This document shows positions 1 through 11,600 of a stretch of DNA of 64,000 nt, one piece after another; the stretch's first letter is position 1, and the number at the start of each line of letters is the position of its first letter. Where the stretch lies: contig JAWNGF010000002.1 of assembly GCA_037039685.1 (NCBI GenBank), forward strand, positions 1,612,001 to 1,676,000. The letters run 5' to 3'. This DNA comes from Ceratobasidium sp. AG-K. Its lineage: Eukaryota > Basidiomycota > Agaricomycetes > Cantharellales > Ceratobasidiaceae. Under the pieces are notes generated by a model. The model made no database searches and was not told the origin of the DNA. It saw only the letters and a list, made by a program, of their open reading frames with translations. Made by a program: the position numbers and the translations under genes.

Positions 1-110
1 AGGCTGGGCAGATAGTCTCTGTCGTTCCCGTCACGACTGTTCAACCGACGGGAGGAGAGGCGTCGAAGTGGTACCAGATAACCGAAACCGGGCTCGACTC
101 AGCCAACGGG
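1..110 (+). CDS. Possible 3' end of a truncated gene
   Basis: Frame 3 is open from the window edge to a TAA at 108-110 and gives about 35 residues of balanced composition, with segments such as SVVPVTTVQPTGGEASKW. The codon choice resembles the confirmed exons nearby. No domain is recognisable, and the TAA could instead lie inside an intron, because GTAAAC follows a possible exon end at 107. This is a tentative call; the overlapping frame-2 reading (68-337) is less protein-like. Confidence 0.25.
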
Positions 111-591
111 TAAACAATCAAGACGGAAACCACCGACTCAATGACTATGCAATATCGGCGTTGGATAGGGAAGTGTTTGAAGGCTTCACAGTCGTAGAGT
201 CTAGAGCGAAGCCCAAGTGGGAGTCAGAAAACGTGGTCGAAGTGATGGTCGATCATATTGCAAATTCCAGTGATGACGTTCGGGCATTGATCGAGGCGCC
301 TCGACTGAATGTGCGCCCGACCAGTCTCTCGGTTTGAGAAATCGACTGCACACAGCTAGAATCGGAAGATCAAACGGACCGGCGCTGATGAGAGCTGCAC
401 AGTCCTGTTTGCGCGTAGGTCGTAGCTTAATATCCATTAATAGCATAAAGTATAAGATCCGACTCGGTTTGCAATTATGTAACCTGAATACACAGCCAGC
501 GGCAGATCGGACAGCCTCGACTTCGACCTGCCCATCAACCAGCACAAGCCAGAATCGTTGAATCTGCTCACGACCCCGCAACTCTGCGCGA
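111..591. other. Intergenic, upstream of the NLR-like gene
   Basis: I see no supported gene here. The stretch should hold the promoter and 5' leader of the patatin/NB-ARC/TPR gene that begins at 592. Short ORFs on both strands lack family resemblance. Confidence 0.5.
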
Positions 592-3500
592 ATGTCCGGA
601 AGTAACAAGCCCAACGGGCTCAACATTCTATGTATAGGTGAGCTTCGAGTGCTGCACCAAGCATCAGCGCTCACCATTTGGGCAAAGACGGCGGTGGCGT
701 ACGAGGCCTATCTTCTCTGATACTTGTATCTGAGATCACAAAGAGGCTGCGAGGAGGTGACGACGCCATGTCGCAACGCCCATGCGATTATTTCGATGTC
801 ATCGCGGGCACAGGGATTGGCGGGTATGACGGCGCTAAAAGCAATCTAGTGTTCTTCTGACGACATGTTTCTCCCGTTTGACGCACAGGGTAATCGCCTG
901 TATGCTCGGGCGACTGCAGATGACCACAGAAGATGCGACCAAGGCGTATATAAAGCTAGCGAATACGGCGTTTGGGGAACAAAAGCTGGGCATTGGTGGA
1001 CGAACAGCCTACAAGGGGGCGAAACTGCAAGAAGCACTCAAGACGATGGTACGGGACAAGACGCAGAGCGAAAATGAGCCGATGAGAGCGGAGAGTACAG
1101 AATCAAGCAGGACGTGAGTATATCAGTGGTATGGGGAGACGACTGGTGTTGATGGCATGTAGGATGGTATTTGCGATGTCGGAGCGCAACATGACCGCTA
1201 GTATCCCCACCATGTTTCGATCGTACCCGGTTGTCGCCAACTCGGGTCCAGAGTGTACGATATGGGAGGCATTGTATGCGACTATGGCGCACCCAGACCT
1301 GTTCAAACCGATCCAGATCAGCGATGGGACCGTACGACAGTCGTTTGTGGGCGGAGATGTCGGATGCAGTAACCCGATGAGGCACGTACTTGCCGAAGTC
1401 AAGAGGCTATGCCCGGATCGACACGTTTCTTGTATCCTAAGTGTCGGCGCCGGACACCCACGCATCGTTCAGATTGGGGACTCCAGTCTATCTCAGCGAA
1501 TCCTTGGAACGCGGACTATGAAAGCTATGAAGGACATGGCAACAGACAGCGAGGGAATGGCACAAGAGACAGCAGCACGATTTCGAGGGACGCCTGGGGT
1601 TTACTATCGGCTGAACGTAGACCAAGGAATGCAGGACATGCGAGCGGCTGACGTGGGAAAGCTCAGCGACGTATTGGCGTACACAAAAGCCTACACTGCA
1701 AAGGGAGATATCGATCAACTGATCGATCGAGCGGTACAAACAATCAATAGTAGAGCAAATCTAGTCGCGACAACACATATCGGTAAGTGTTAGGACCAAC
1801 ATACCATCGTAATCTCACTCATTCCGCTCTAAATTCGGACACTGCGTAGATGGTCAGGTGAATGTCACTTCAGCACCGTGCGTTCCTAGCATCAAGCGAT
1901 GTCCCCCACCTACTACCGTGTATACCGGACGTGAGGAAGAGATCCAACGGATCGGTCGTTGTATATCTGGAGGGAGCGACGAGCGCCGTGTGTGTGTGGT
2001 GTACGGGCTTGGCGGCGCAGGCAAAACGCAGCTGGCGCTGAAGACGATCGAGAAGCACCGCGATAGCTGGGTGCATGTTCTCTACACCGACGCTAGCACG
2101 AAGGATGTGATCGAGATGACACTACAAGACTATGCCAAGGCCAACAAGCTTGGAGACACGCACGAAGATACCCTAAGTTGGCTGGAACACTGCAAAGACC
2201 CGTGGTTAATCGCATTTGACAACGCGGACGATCCATCGCTGGACATCAAGTCGTACTTCCCGGGAAGCAACCACGGAAACATCCTTATCACGACTCGCCT
2301 TCGGGATCTGGACATATATGCAAAGGGACCCGACTCAGTCTGTCACATTTCGAACATGAATGAAGGAGATGCGCTCGCACTTCTACTCAAGCTTGCACGC
2401 AGGCAGGAACAGGAGCTTAACGAAGCTGAGACAACTGCTGCAACACTTCTACTCCAGGTGAGTGACATGGCTTCGAATAACTATTGATGATACTCATTCG
2501 AACTCGCAAGGATTTCGGCTGGCTTGCACTTGCAGTCGTCCATGCAGGCGCATATATTGGCCACTCACGTTCCTTGAGCATCTCCAAGTACCGAGAGCTG
2601 TATCTTGAACAGCGCCAGTCACTTCTTGAGCGCTACAGAGATCTGAAGGTAAAGCCGGACGGATACGACAAATCAGTCCGCACCACATGGGAAATGTGCT
2701 ACGACTTGCTTGCAGAAGGCGGCAAGTCTCGTCCACTGCTCTGGCTTATGACGTCCTTACACCACGATTACATCACCGAGGCGATGTTCGAACGAGCAGC
2801 CATCAATATACAGACCTACAAGCCTGATCTTCCGCCCAGCGAGTTGGAGATGGCTGCCTGTAACTATCTCCGCGGCTTCCTTAGTGAATTCCTAGACGAT
2901 GGGCGGTGGGACACTCTGCTATTCTCGGAAGTCATCAACGAGCTTGTGTCCTACTCACTGGTAGAGTTTGATGAAGCAAACCTGTCGTATCGAATCCACG
3001 TGCTTGTGCAGGAGTGGTGCCGTAGCACTATCTTACAACCCCAGGACCTGGCATTGGAGAGCACAACTACGCTAGTCGCCCAATCTGTCGCGTGGGACAA
3101 CTCGGCTGAATCATATAGCTTCAACCGAGGACTTGGGGTGCATGTGAGAAATGTACTGTCAAGGCGGCAAAGTCAAACAAGTGCCAACCATGGAGCAAGT
3201 TTTGCCCGGGTGTATGGTATTAGTGGTAGATGGCGGGACCAAAGCCTGTTGGAGCTTCAAGTGAAGGCGGAGAGCGAAAGGCTGCTGGGTGAAGAGCATC
3301 CCTATACGTTGGGAATTGTGCATAGCCTTGCATGGGCATACTCCTCCCAGGGTCAATGGAGTGAAGCCGAGTCGCTTCAGCTGCAGGTCATCAATGCAAG
3401 CAAGCGACTACTCGGAGAGGAGCACCCGGATACGTTGAGCACCATGCATAACCTTGCATCGACGTACTCCTCCCAGGGCCGATGGAGCGAAGCCGAGTCG

Positions 3501-5126
3501 CTTCAGCTGCAGGTCATCAATGCAAGGAAGCGACTACTCGGAGAGGAGCATCCGGATACACTGGGCACCATGCATAACCTTGCATGGACGTACTCCTCCC
3601 AGGGTCGATGGAGTGAAGCCGAATCGCTTCAGCTGCAGGTCATCAATCCAAGCAAGCGACTACTCGGAGAGGAGCACCCGGATACGCTGGGAACCATGCA
3701 TAACCTTGCCTGGACATACTCCTCCCAGGGTCGATGGAGCGAAGCCGAGTCGCTTCAGCTGCAGGCCATGAATGCAAGGAAGCGACTACTCGGAGAGGAG
3801 CATCCGGATACGCTGACGCTGGGCACCATGCATAATCTTGCATGGACATACTCCTCCCAGGGTCGATGGGGCGAAGCCGAGTCGCTTCAGCTGCAGGCCA
3901 TGAATGCAAGCAAGCGATTACTCGGAGAGGAGCACCCGGATACGCTGAGCACCATGCATAACCTTGCATGGACATACTCCTCCCAGGGTCGATGGAGCGA
4001 AGCTGAGTCGCTTCAACTACAGGTCATCAATGCAAGGAAGCGACTACTCGGAGAGGAGCATCCGGATACACTGGGCACCATGCATAACCTTGCGTGGACG
4101 TACTCCTCCCAGGGTCGATGGGGCGAAGCCGGGTCGCTCCAGCTACAGGTCATCAATGCAAGGAAGCGACTACTCGGAGAGGAGCATCCGGATACGCTGG
4201 GCACCATGCATACCCTTGCATGGACATACTCCTCCCAGGGCCAATGGAGCGAAGCCGAGTCGCTTCAGCTGCAGGTCATTAATGCAAGGAAGCGACTACT
4301 CGGAGAGGAGCATCCGGATACACTGGGCACCATACACAACCTTGGATGGACATACTCCTCCCAGGGCCGATGGAGCGAAGCCGAATCGCTTCAGCTACAG
4401 GTCATCAATGCAAGGAAGCGACTACTCGGAGAGGAGCATCCGGATACACTGGGCACCATACACAACCTTGGATGGACATACTCCTCCCAGGGTCGATGGA
4501 GTGAAGCCGGGTCGCTTCAGCTACAGGTCATCAATGCAAGGAAGCGACTACTCGGAGAGGAGCATCCGGATACGCTGAGCACCATGCATAACCTTGCATC
4601 GACGTACTCCTCCCAGGGCCGATGGAGCGAAGCCGAGTCGCTTCAGCTACAGGTCATCAATGCAAGGAAGCGACTACTCGGAGAGGAGCATCCGGATACG
4701 CTGGGAACCATGCATAACCTTGCATGGACATACTCCTCCCAGGGTCGATGGGGCGAAGCCGAGTCGCTTCAGCTGCAGGCCATGAATGCAAGCAAGCGAT
4801 TACTCGGAGAGGAGCACCCGGATACGCTGGGAACCATGCATAACCTTGCATGGACATACTCCTCCCAGGGCCGATGGAGCGAAGCCGAATCGCTTCAGCT
4901 ACAGGTCATCAATGCAAGGAAGCGACTACTCGGAGAGGAGCACCCACATACGCTAAGCACCATGCATAACCTTGCATCGACGTACTACTCCCAGGGTCGA
5001 TGGAGTGAAGCCGAATCGCTTCAGCTACAGGTCATCAATGCAAGGAAGCGACTACTCGGAGAGGAGCACCCGGATACGCTGACCAGCGTAGAGACCCTAG
5101 CAAGCATGTCTCAATCTCGGCGCTGA
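592..5126 (+). CDS. Patatin-NB-ARC-TPR protein (fungal NLR-type receptor)
   Basis: Six exons (592-637, 688-823, 889-1113, 1163-1782, 1850-2457, 2511-5126) give 1416 residues in phase. Domain order: patatin-like phospholipase head (about 10-330), NB-ARC NTPase (about 350-600), then kinesin-light-chain-type TPRs from residue 804 to the end. The patatin oxyanion motif DGGGVRG is at 16-22. The NB-ARC shows Walker A GLGGAGKT near 395, a Walker B-like WLIAFDNADD and the sensor-like ILITTR. In the patatin head the nucleophile motif GxSxG reads GTGIG (56-60), so the serine is a glycine, and the DGG of the catalytic dyad reads GGD near 199-201. The head is therefore probably not a working lipase. Such three-part proteins are fungal NLR-like receptors tied to non-self recognition. 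The ligand and output here are unknown. The start at 592 gives the usual short N-terminus before DGGG. Confidence 0.85.
3285..5123 (+). repeat. Tandem array of near-identical 126-bp TPR units
   Basis: Fourteen full units of 42 codons, each starting with LGEEHP, are followed by a partial fifteenth that ends the protein; a degenerate unit precedes them. Unit 5 has 44 codons because ACGCTG is duplicated at 3810-3821 (DTLTLG). The units are almost identical at DNA level. Variation falls at a few fixed places: L-G/S-T after DT, A/G and W/S before TY, S/G before EA, E/G before SLQ, and VINAR/AMNAS/VINPS near the end. Unequal exchange or conversion is the natural explanation. A collapsed or expanded copy count in the assembly is possible. 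Confidence 0.95.
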
Positions 5127-5796
5127 CACGGCGAAGCCCAATGCACAGAGCAAAGATTTTGGCTCGTGGTTTTATCTATCCCTTACTGAAACATGTTCCT
5201 TGTTTTCTTCCTGTATCTCTTCAACCCCCATCTACGATGATGCCTGTACATGCTCGTGTGGTATCATGGTTTTACTACGTGCCGAGATTGCTAATATGTA
5301 GACCAGTTGCATATACACCCCATTGTTTCTTATACTGTCGCTGTCCGTTGAACTTTACTATTTAGTCAAATGCCCTTGTCCCTCCCCTCGGTCATTCATC
5401 CCTCAGTGTTATTCGTGCGCTCGTAGTTAGTTCGGTTACTCTTGACAACTCCCTGCGGCTTTTAGATCTCTGGGACTTTACCTCTGACGCTGCAACCGTC
5501 AATATGAACGACACTTACCAGCTGGCTCATGGTCGCAACCCTGGCCTCGATCGTGTTTTACATGTCGCGTGCTGCAAGAGCCGAGGCAACGAGCTAGTCT
5601 ACTACGGCTGCTTGGGAGGAGGGGCCAAGTTCTTACAAAGACCAAATAGCTATGGGTCGAGGGTTCTTCATTAATTTTCAATAGACCTCCTCGCGTTTCA
5701 ACTAGTCTAGAAACCGAGTACCGCTTGGCCAGTTCCTTACGCAATAATGCGTACTGATGAAACTGTCGGGTTTCAGTCTATGTCCACAGATATCAG
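5127..5796. other. Convergent 3' intergenic stretch
   Basis: This lies between the stop of the NLR-like gene and the stop of DUS4 on the opposite strand. It is pyrimidine-rich from about 5160 to 5470, as expected for 3' untranslated DNA. I see no gene. Confidence 0.5.
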
Positions 5797-7404
5797 TCAA
5801 CCTCTAATGCAATCGAAGCATCCGAACACGTACCAATTACAAATAATGCCACGAGACTCGAGATAGTCTACGATACTCGCAGGCGATGAAAGCGACGAGA
5901 ACAACACCCTCTCCGATCTAGATGAGAACCGCGACTCCAGCATGTATGCCAAATGTCGATGGTAGAGTGCAAATACGAGGCCATAGTCGATGCCCAGTTT
6001 GACGAATTGCTGTGGGTGTGAAATAAGTTACAGATGTATGCGCGTGCAGTGCTCACCTGAACAGCCGAGATGGGTGTCAGGTCATATCCTGAGAACAGCG
6101 CCTATGGGGTTCGAGTCAACGCCGGCTGTACTCTGCTTGCGCGCGCGACTCAACTGGATTGGCAAGCAGTCCCCGGGCAGACATGACTGCTTCACAGCCG
6201 GTCTCTCGTCTGATGGTCTCATTCTCCTTGGCACTCCATGCGTCCCCGCTGCTAAACGTTAGCACAATCAATCAGCGTGAGCATGGTAGTGGCTCACTTT
6301 GCGACCACTGGAAGGGCTCCCTTGACGCATTCACGCGCAAACGAGATGGCGGGAAGATTGACTGGCAGGGTAGAAGCCTGGTGACGGGTACGACCGTGCA
6401 CGGTGATATAACTCGCCCCTACGTATCCGGGTACCATATAGTGCCGTGGTCAGAGTGGTCGTTTAGGAGGGCATACCTGCATGTACAGCTGGCGTCTTGG
6501 GTAAGCATACCTCCTAAACGTAGGCTTGAAATCTCTCACCGGTCTCCATCAGTTGCTGCGTTCGCCTAGCGCCATCTCGGGTTAGCATTAGACGGCAATT
6601 CGAAGACAGAACGGCGCACTTGAGGTCCGAGTCAACGCGGACCTTGATGGACACGGGGTAGCTCCATCCTAGTCGATCCTTGGCAGCTCGAACAAGGTCT
6701 CGTACGCGATCGGGTTGGCGGAGAAGCCATGAGCCTACATGCTCGGAGTACGCCCATGGTTGTGGACATCCTGCGCGGTGATATGTTAGAAATAGTGCAT
6801 GAGTGGCTAAATAGAACATACCACAGTTGAGGTCTACCCCGTCGACATGCGGATGTATGAGCTCACATGCATCTGCGAAGGCCTTTGGGTCGTTGGCGGC
6901 AAACTGTGCGACAAGGCTACCGCGGACATGCCTCATACGGGACGGCTGTGTATCTGCAGGTCAGTGTCTTGAGCTTCCAAGGACTGACAGAGACGTGCAT
7001 TCTCCTTCTCAGGTAAAAGGAAGCTTCCTCGCTCGTCGCCGCTGGTGGTGAAATCTGTGTGCCGAGCAATAGCTGAGCGAGAGAACTCTGCTGCCATCAT
7101 CATCGGTGTATGAGTGATATGAACGTCGTAGAGAGAGACTAGATGGCGGAATGGAACTGGGGGAAAGACATGGTATAAGCCAAGACACCAGTGCTTGAAG
7201 CGATAAACCCACTTGCGTTTGGAATATCGAACCATCGGCGCTACATGTGAGATCACAGTGAGCGAGGTGCATGCTCAACTGTTGGGGTAGCTGACCTGCA
7301 ATGTTCAGTCTGCCAAACAATTCCAGCATCTCGTCCGGAGGTATGGCCTCTGGAATAGCTGCCTCATCATGACCTGGATGTCCGAGGTCCGGTTCGCGGG
7401 ACAT
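5797..7404 (-). CDS. DUS4: tRNA-dihydrouridine synthase Dus4-like
   Basis: Eleven exons (7296-7404, 7217-7240, 6995-7156, 6822-6953, 6620-6770, 6540-6565, 6477-6488, 6298-6418, 6155-6248, 6057-6101, 5797-6009) join to 362 residues. It reduces uridine to dihydrouridine in tRNA (D20a/b in yeast Dus4) with FMN and NADPH. Family landmarks are AAPMVRYSKLPFR, DLNCGCP with the catalytic cysteine, SIKVRV, ITVHGRTR and ANGDAWS, followed by MSARGLLANP. Exon 2 has 24 nt and exon 7 has 12 nt, encoding the AVHAG step before SYITVHGRT. The intron 7157-7216 begins with GCAAGT, so it is GC-AG; without it the conserved KLPFR cannot form. The 41-nt intron 6954-6994 is the least certain junction. It shares an 86-bp divergent promoter with the Nudix gene. 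Confidence 0.88.
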
Positions 7405-7490
7405 CGGCGTTGTGGAGGAGCGAAGGAAAATCAATTGCAAATCCATTCACCAGCTATTTAGACCATTTGATCGAGTCACCGGAGAGCAAG
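7405..7490. promoter_or_regulatory. 86-bp divergent promoter, DUS4/Nudix
   Basis: Only 86 bp separate the proposed start codons of DUS4 (7404, minus) and the Nudix gene (7491, plus). Both promoters and 5' leaders must lie here or overlap coding DNA. No clear TATA box is visible. An upstream ATG for DUS4 at 7446 would shorten the gap further. Confidence 0.6.
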
Positions 7491-8534
7491 ATGTTTGACC
7501 TCAACCTCGGCGACACTCTGTCCTCTAACGAAGAGGAACGTGTTCTTATCCGACGACTCGCTCAACACAAGCCGGCTGTTACTGCTGAAGAATGGTGAGT
7601 CGTTGGCCCCAGATGGCTATTGTGCTTACATTTTATCGGTATTAGTGTTGGATTCCCTGCTAGTCGACGAGCGGCGGTTCTAGTACTGCTTTATGTGCGC
7701 GAAGGGCATGTCCGTGTACTTCTTACTACGCGTTCGAAATCGCTCCGTTCGCACCCTGGGCAAGTCGCTCTCCCAGGAGGACGCTGTGATCCTGAAGATG
7801 GGAGTATGGTTCGGACAGCGGTAAGTAGTTATCTTTATCCATGATACTCGAAACTCACTTGAAATTCCTCGTAAAGCTCCGTGAAGCGCACGAAGAAGTT
7901 GGACTAGTGTACGACCATCCCGACGTCCATGTCCTCACTATGCTCGCACCCTTTATGTCTCAATTCCGGCTTCTAGTCACGCCAGTCATCGCATGGGCGA
8001 CAAGTCCAAATTTCCTTGAAGAACTTAAAGCCAACGAGGCCGAAGTGGACGAGATTTGGGATCACCCGCTCGAGGCTGTCTTGTCTCCCGAGCTCGTTCG
8101 TCAGCCAGGTATACTCGCACGACCTCTCGCTGAGAAAGGGACAGAGGGATGGCCGTACGAAAGTGACGTCTATGTGGGTCGACCCAACAAATCGAGAGTT
8201 TATTGATTAAACTCGGTCGTAGGAACCGTATGATCGAGAGTGGATGCGAGATACGCACTACCGCATGCACAGGTTCCGGTCTGTTGCGGTACCGGTCAAA
8301 GGCTTGACTGCTGATATACTCGTAAGTGTCGTGATCGAATGAGTGAACACATTCTCAACCTCATCTCGACAGATTCATACGGCTGAAATAGTCTACAACC
8401 GGCCACCTCCGTTTAGTATGGTGGCAGACGACCAACTTGACTTTCACACTTCATTGAAATATGTCATAGAGGACCTAGAGGCGGACGCAGCTAAGAAGGC
8501 AGCGGAGAAGATGCGGCTTGCTCCTCCTGCCTAA
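7491..8534 (+). CDS. PCD1: Nudix hydrolase, CoA diphosphatase-like
   Basis: Five exons (7491-7594, 7646-7820, 7877-8173, 8223-8321, 8373-8534) give 278 residues. The family (yeast Pcd1, human NUDT7/8) cleaves CoA and its derivatives to phosphopantetheine plus 3',5'-ADP, often in peroxisomes or mitochondria. The sequence shows the group signature LRSHPGQVALPGG followed by a Nudix box ending LREAHEEVGL, interrupted between TA and LRE by an intron. TPVIAWATSP and DEIWDHPLEAVL are also typical of this subfamily. No C-terminal SKL-type peroxisome signal is present; the protein ends LAPPA. A paralogue with the same exon structure lies at 43087-44194. Confidence 0.88.
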
Positions 8535-8691
8535 TAGACCGTGACTAGACATGTAGATATAGATGGCCTTCTCAAATAGAAATAACGACCGATACGTTCG
8601 TATGCACGCAAACAACGCACCAGTATATCCCAAGGAAACGAGCATGTGCATTATAGTGACAGAAAAAACATCATCAAGATCACAAAGCAAA

Positions 8692-11600
8692 CTATACACG
8701 CGCAGTCTGGTCTTCTTCCTCTCCGTCGTCTTCTGGAGCGCCATCGCTAACCTCTTCATCGTCTTCTTCGTCATCATCGCCTGGCTCCCAGTCTTCGTCG
8801 TCTTCCTCATCAAAGTCGTCCTCGCCACTATGTTGGCCTTCACTCCCCTCTTCCTCGTCTCCCTCGGCATCTTCGGCATCTTCTTCTTCTGACCCCTTTT
8901 TGGCTGCCGCTCCATTTGGTTTGGGGCTCTGAGAAGGCGAGACGGGTTGTGCCCACTTTGCGACGGGCGCGGGCGTGGACGTCGAAGCTCCGCCGGCTTT
9001 CTGCGCAGGTGTCTGGAAAAAGCTGAATCCCTTTGGAGGAGTAGGAGGGACCGAAAACACTGGCAGAGGCTGAGGCTTGCGCTCTCCACCAAACAGCGGA
9101 GGAGCTGGACCAACACCAAAGAACGATTTCGCGGGGGTAATGCTCGGAGTCTCGGCAGGAGGCGCTCCAAAGAATGATTTCCCAGGTGTGGTACTCTCGG
9201 TGCGCGAAATACCGGGCGACGGCGTCTTGTTGAACTTGGCCGACGAGCCGTGCATGCGTGATTTTTCAGACCGACGAGAGGCGTGCTCGTAGCCCGAGGT
9301 AACATGGAACTCGTCCTTTCCGAGCGGAGAGAAGGAGGGAAGCGAGGTAGGTGTTACTGGGGGGAGCACGAATCCTCCGGGCAGCATGGGTGTTTTCGCC
9401 GGGGCGGCGGGGGTAAATGGACCCGGGGTGGTAGGTTGTCCAAACATGGGCAAGGCGGGTGCAGGTGTCGAGGCGGCCGCTGGAGTAGCGGGTGGGAATA
9501 TGGAGGTCGACGAAGGCGTCGAAGGCACTACCATTGGTGCACGTGGAGGCAAAACCTTGGCAAGTGCCCCGGGTTTGGTCTCGACAGGCGCACCCACGGC
9601 AGAAGTGTTCAACGGGGTCTCTTTGCGCGCTTGCAGCAGCGCTGCCTTTAGACGAACCGAAGACCGCTCCATGTTGAGTGCTGCTGCTGATGCGAGCTTG
9701 ATCTTTTCGTTCTCGGCTGCTGGCAAAACGAGTGCGACGGTGCCGCTTGTACCCTTGTGCTTTGGCGCTTTCAACTTCATCCGGTCGACTCGCGCAGTCA
9801 ACTGTGAAATCTCATCGGACTTTTGAGACAAAGCCGAGTCGATATTGCGCATCGTGCGGTTGATTGTATCAATAGACGGCACCCTGTAGCGAGTTAGCAC
9901 CCTAACGATGAAAAGGCGGACAAATACACGTACTTGAACTCTCTCCTCCCTTCTTTTTGCTTTTGTATGCGCGACCTTTGCGTGGCCATGAAGGTTTCCA
10001 GCTGTCGTGTACGCTCCCGCACGATCTGTAGTGACTTGCGCAACTTGGTTTGACTCTCGATGTGTTCTGGGCTAGAAGTCCTGGATTTAAGCAGTCTCGT
10101 GTATTTTGGATCCTTCTTGGCCTTGATATATCGAGCAATTTCGTTGCGCTTTGCTTGAACTAAAAACAACAGCTCAGTACACTCTCAGTAATCTTGATAA
10201 TTGCGTACACACCTTTCTCCGCACCTGGCTGGAGCTCAGTCATTTGTGCCGCAAAGTCCTTGTTCAGCCCCTTCAATGGCTCGACTTCTCCAGCAACTAG
10301 GTTGGTGACCTGTTTCAAAGCCGTCAAGTCTCCTAACATCCACTTCCCGGGGGCTTGCGTGCTTTGAGTCGTTGGCTGGGGCGGAATGCCGGCTTGGGAT
10401 ATGACCGCGTGGCGGTGTCGCAGAGCAGCAGTATCTTGACGCATCTGAGCGCACCAATAAATATACTAAAACTACTTGCTAAAGTTTGGTCTCGTACCTT
10501 GCCTAATTCGTTTGCCATTTGTTCGAGCAGCTTGTTGAATTCAACCTCGACGTTAGACCAGAGCGCAGGAGGGGCCGCGGAAGCCGCTGCTGGTGCGGAG
10601 GAAGAAGCTGTAGCTGGTGCAGCAAACGGACTCGTAACAGGAGATGCGGCGGGAGCAGGGGCAGCAGGAGTCTTGAACCCGGCAAACCCTAGTGAGGGGG
10701 CTGGTGGAGGTGTCGAGGAGGGGGCAGGAGTTGAAGCGCCAAATGCTGATGGAGTTGAGCCAGCGCCACCGAAAGAGAATGCAGGGCCCGATGGGGGTTT
10801 CGGCCCAAATCCTGAGAATGTAGGTGGAGGCGCTGGACTAGCAGATGGTGTACCAAAGAGCGACGGCTTCATGACTGGAGCTCCAGTCGCAGCAGCAGGG
10901 GCAGGACTCGCAGGCTTGGGAGCAGGGGCGAGAGGGGCAGAGAACGGCGAGCCCGTCCTAGCAGCTGGCTGAGCGGGTGTAGATGTTGAGGCAGAAGACG
11001 CAGCGACTGCAGGGGAACCGGCCGTCACGGATGCGGCACCGACCCCCTTCATCGCACCAGAAAACGAAGATGGCCATTGCTCGGCTCCTGTCTTGGTGTC
11101 TTTGGGCGGTTCCGCGGCTGGCTTCCCGAACCCGAAGAACCCAGTACTTGCTGGTTTGGCGTCCCCACCCTCCGCCTTGGGTGCTCCAAACAAAGATGGA
11201 GACGAAGTCTTGGGCGCAAGCGCAGGAGGGTTCACAGGAGCAGCTTTGGCGAACGCTTCTTGCCTCGCTTCGTTTTCACGAGTTATGGGAGGGCTAGCAA
11301 GAGGCGAGCTACGCAAGGGGGCAGCGCCAAATGGTTTCATCGGGGGCTTGCCCAAACCGAAAGGCGAAGGAATGGGAGCACCCGTGGTTTTGGGTGGGAC
11401 AGTCGTTGGAGGAGATGGCGGGCGGGCTGGTGAACCTGGAGGTGTTGAAGTCTCTGACCGGGGGGGCTCGGGGGTGCCTGGTACGGTGGTACTGGTGCTG
11501 CTGGGTTCTCCATGTGCAGACTCGGGTTTAGGAGACAGTCGTTCGAGGAGACTGGGTGTAGGAACAGGTATTTTGGAAGGCACTTCGGCTGATGACTTGG

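Noticed and set aside
3454..4857. Long ORFs in other frames and on the minus strand across the TPR array
   Set aside because: They arise because a 126-bp unit (a multiple of three) repeats without stops in several frames. They translate to the same low-quality peptide again and again.
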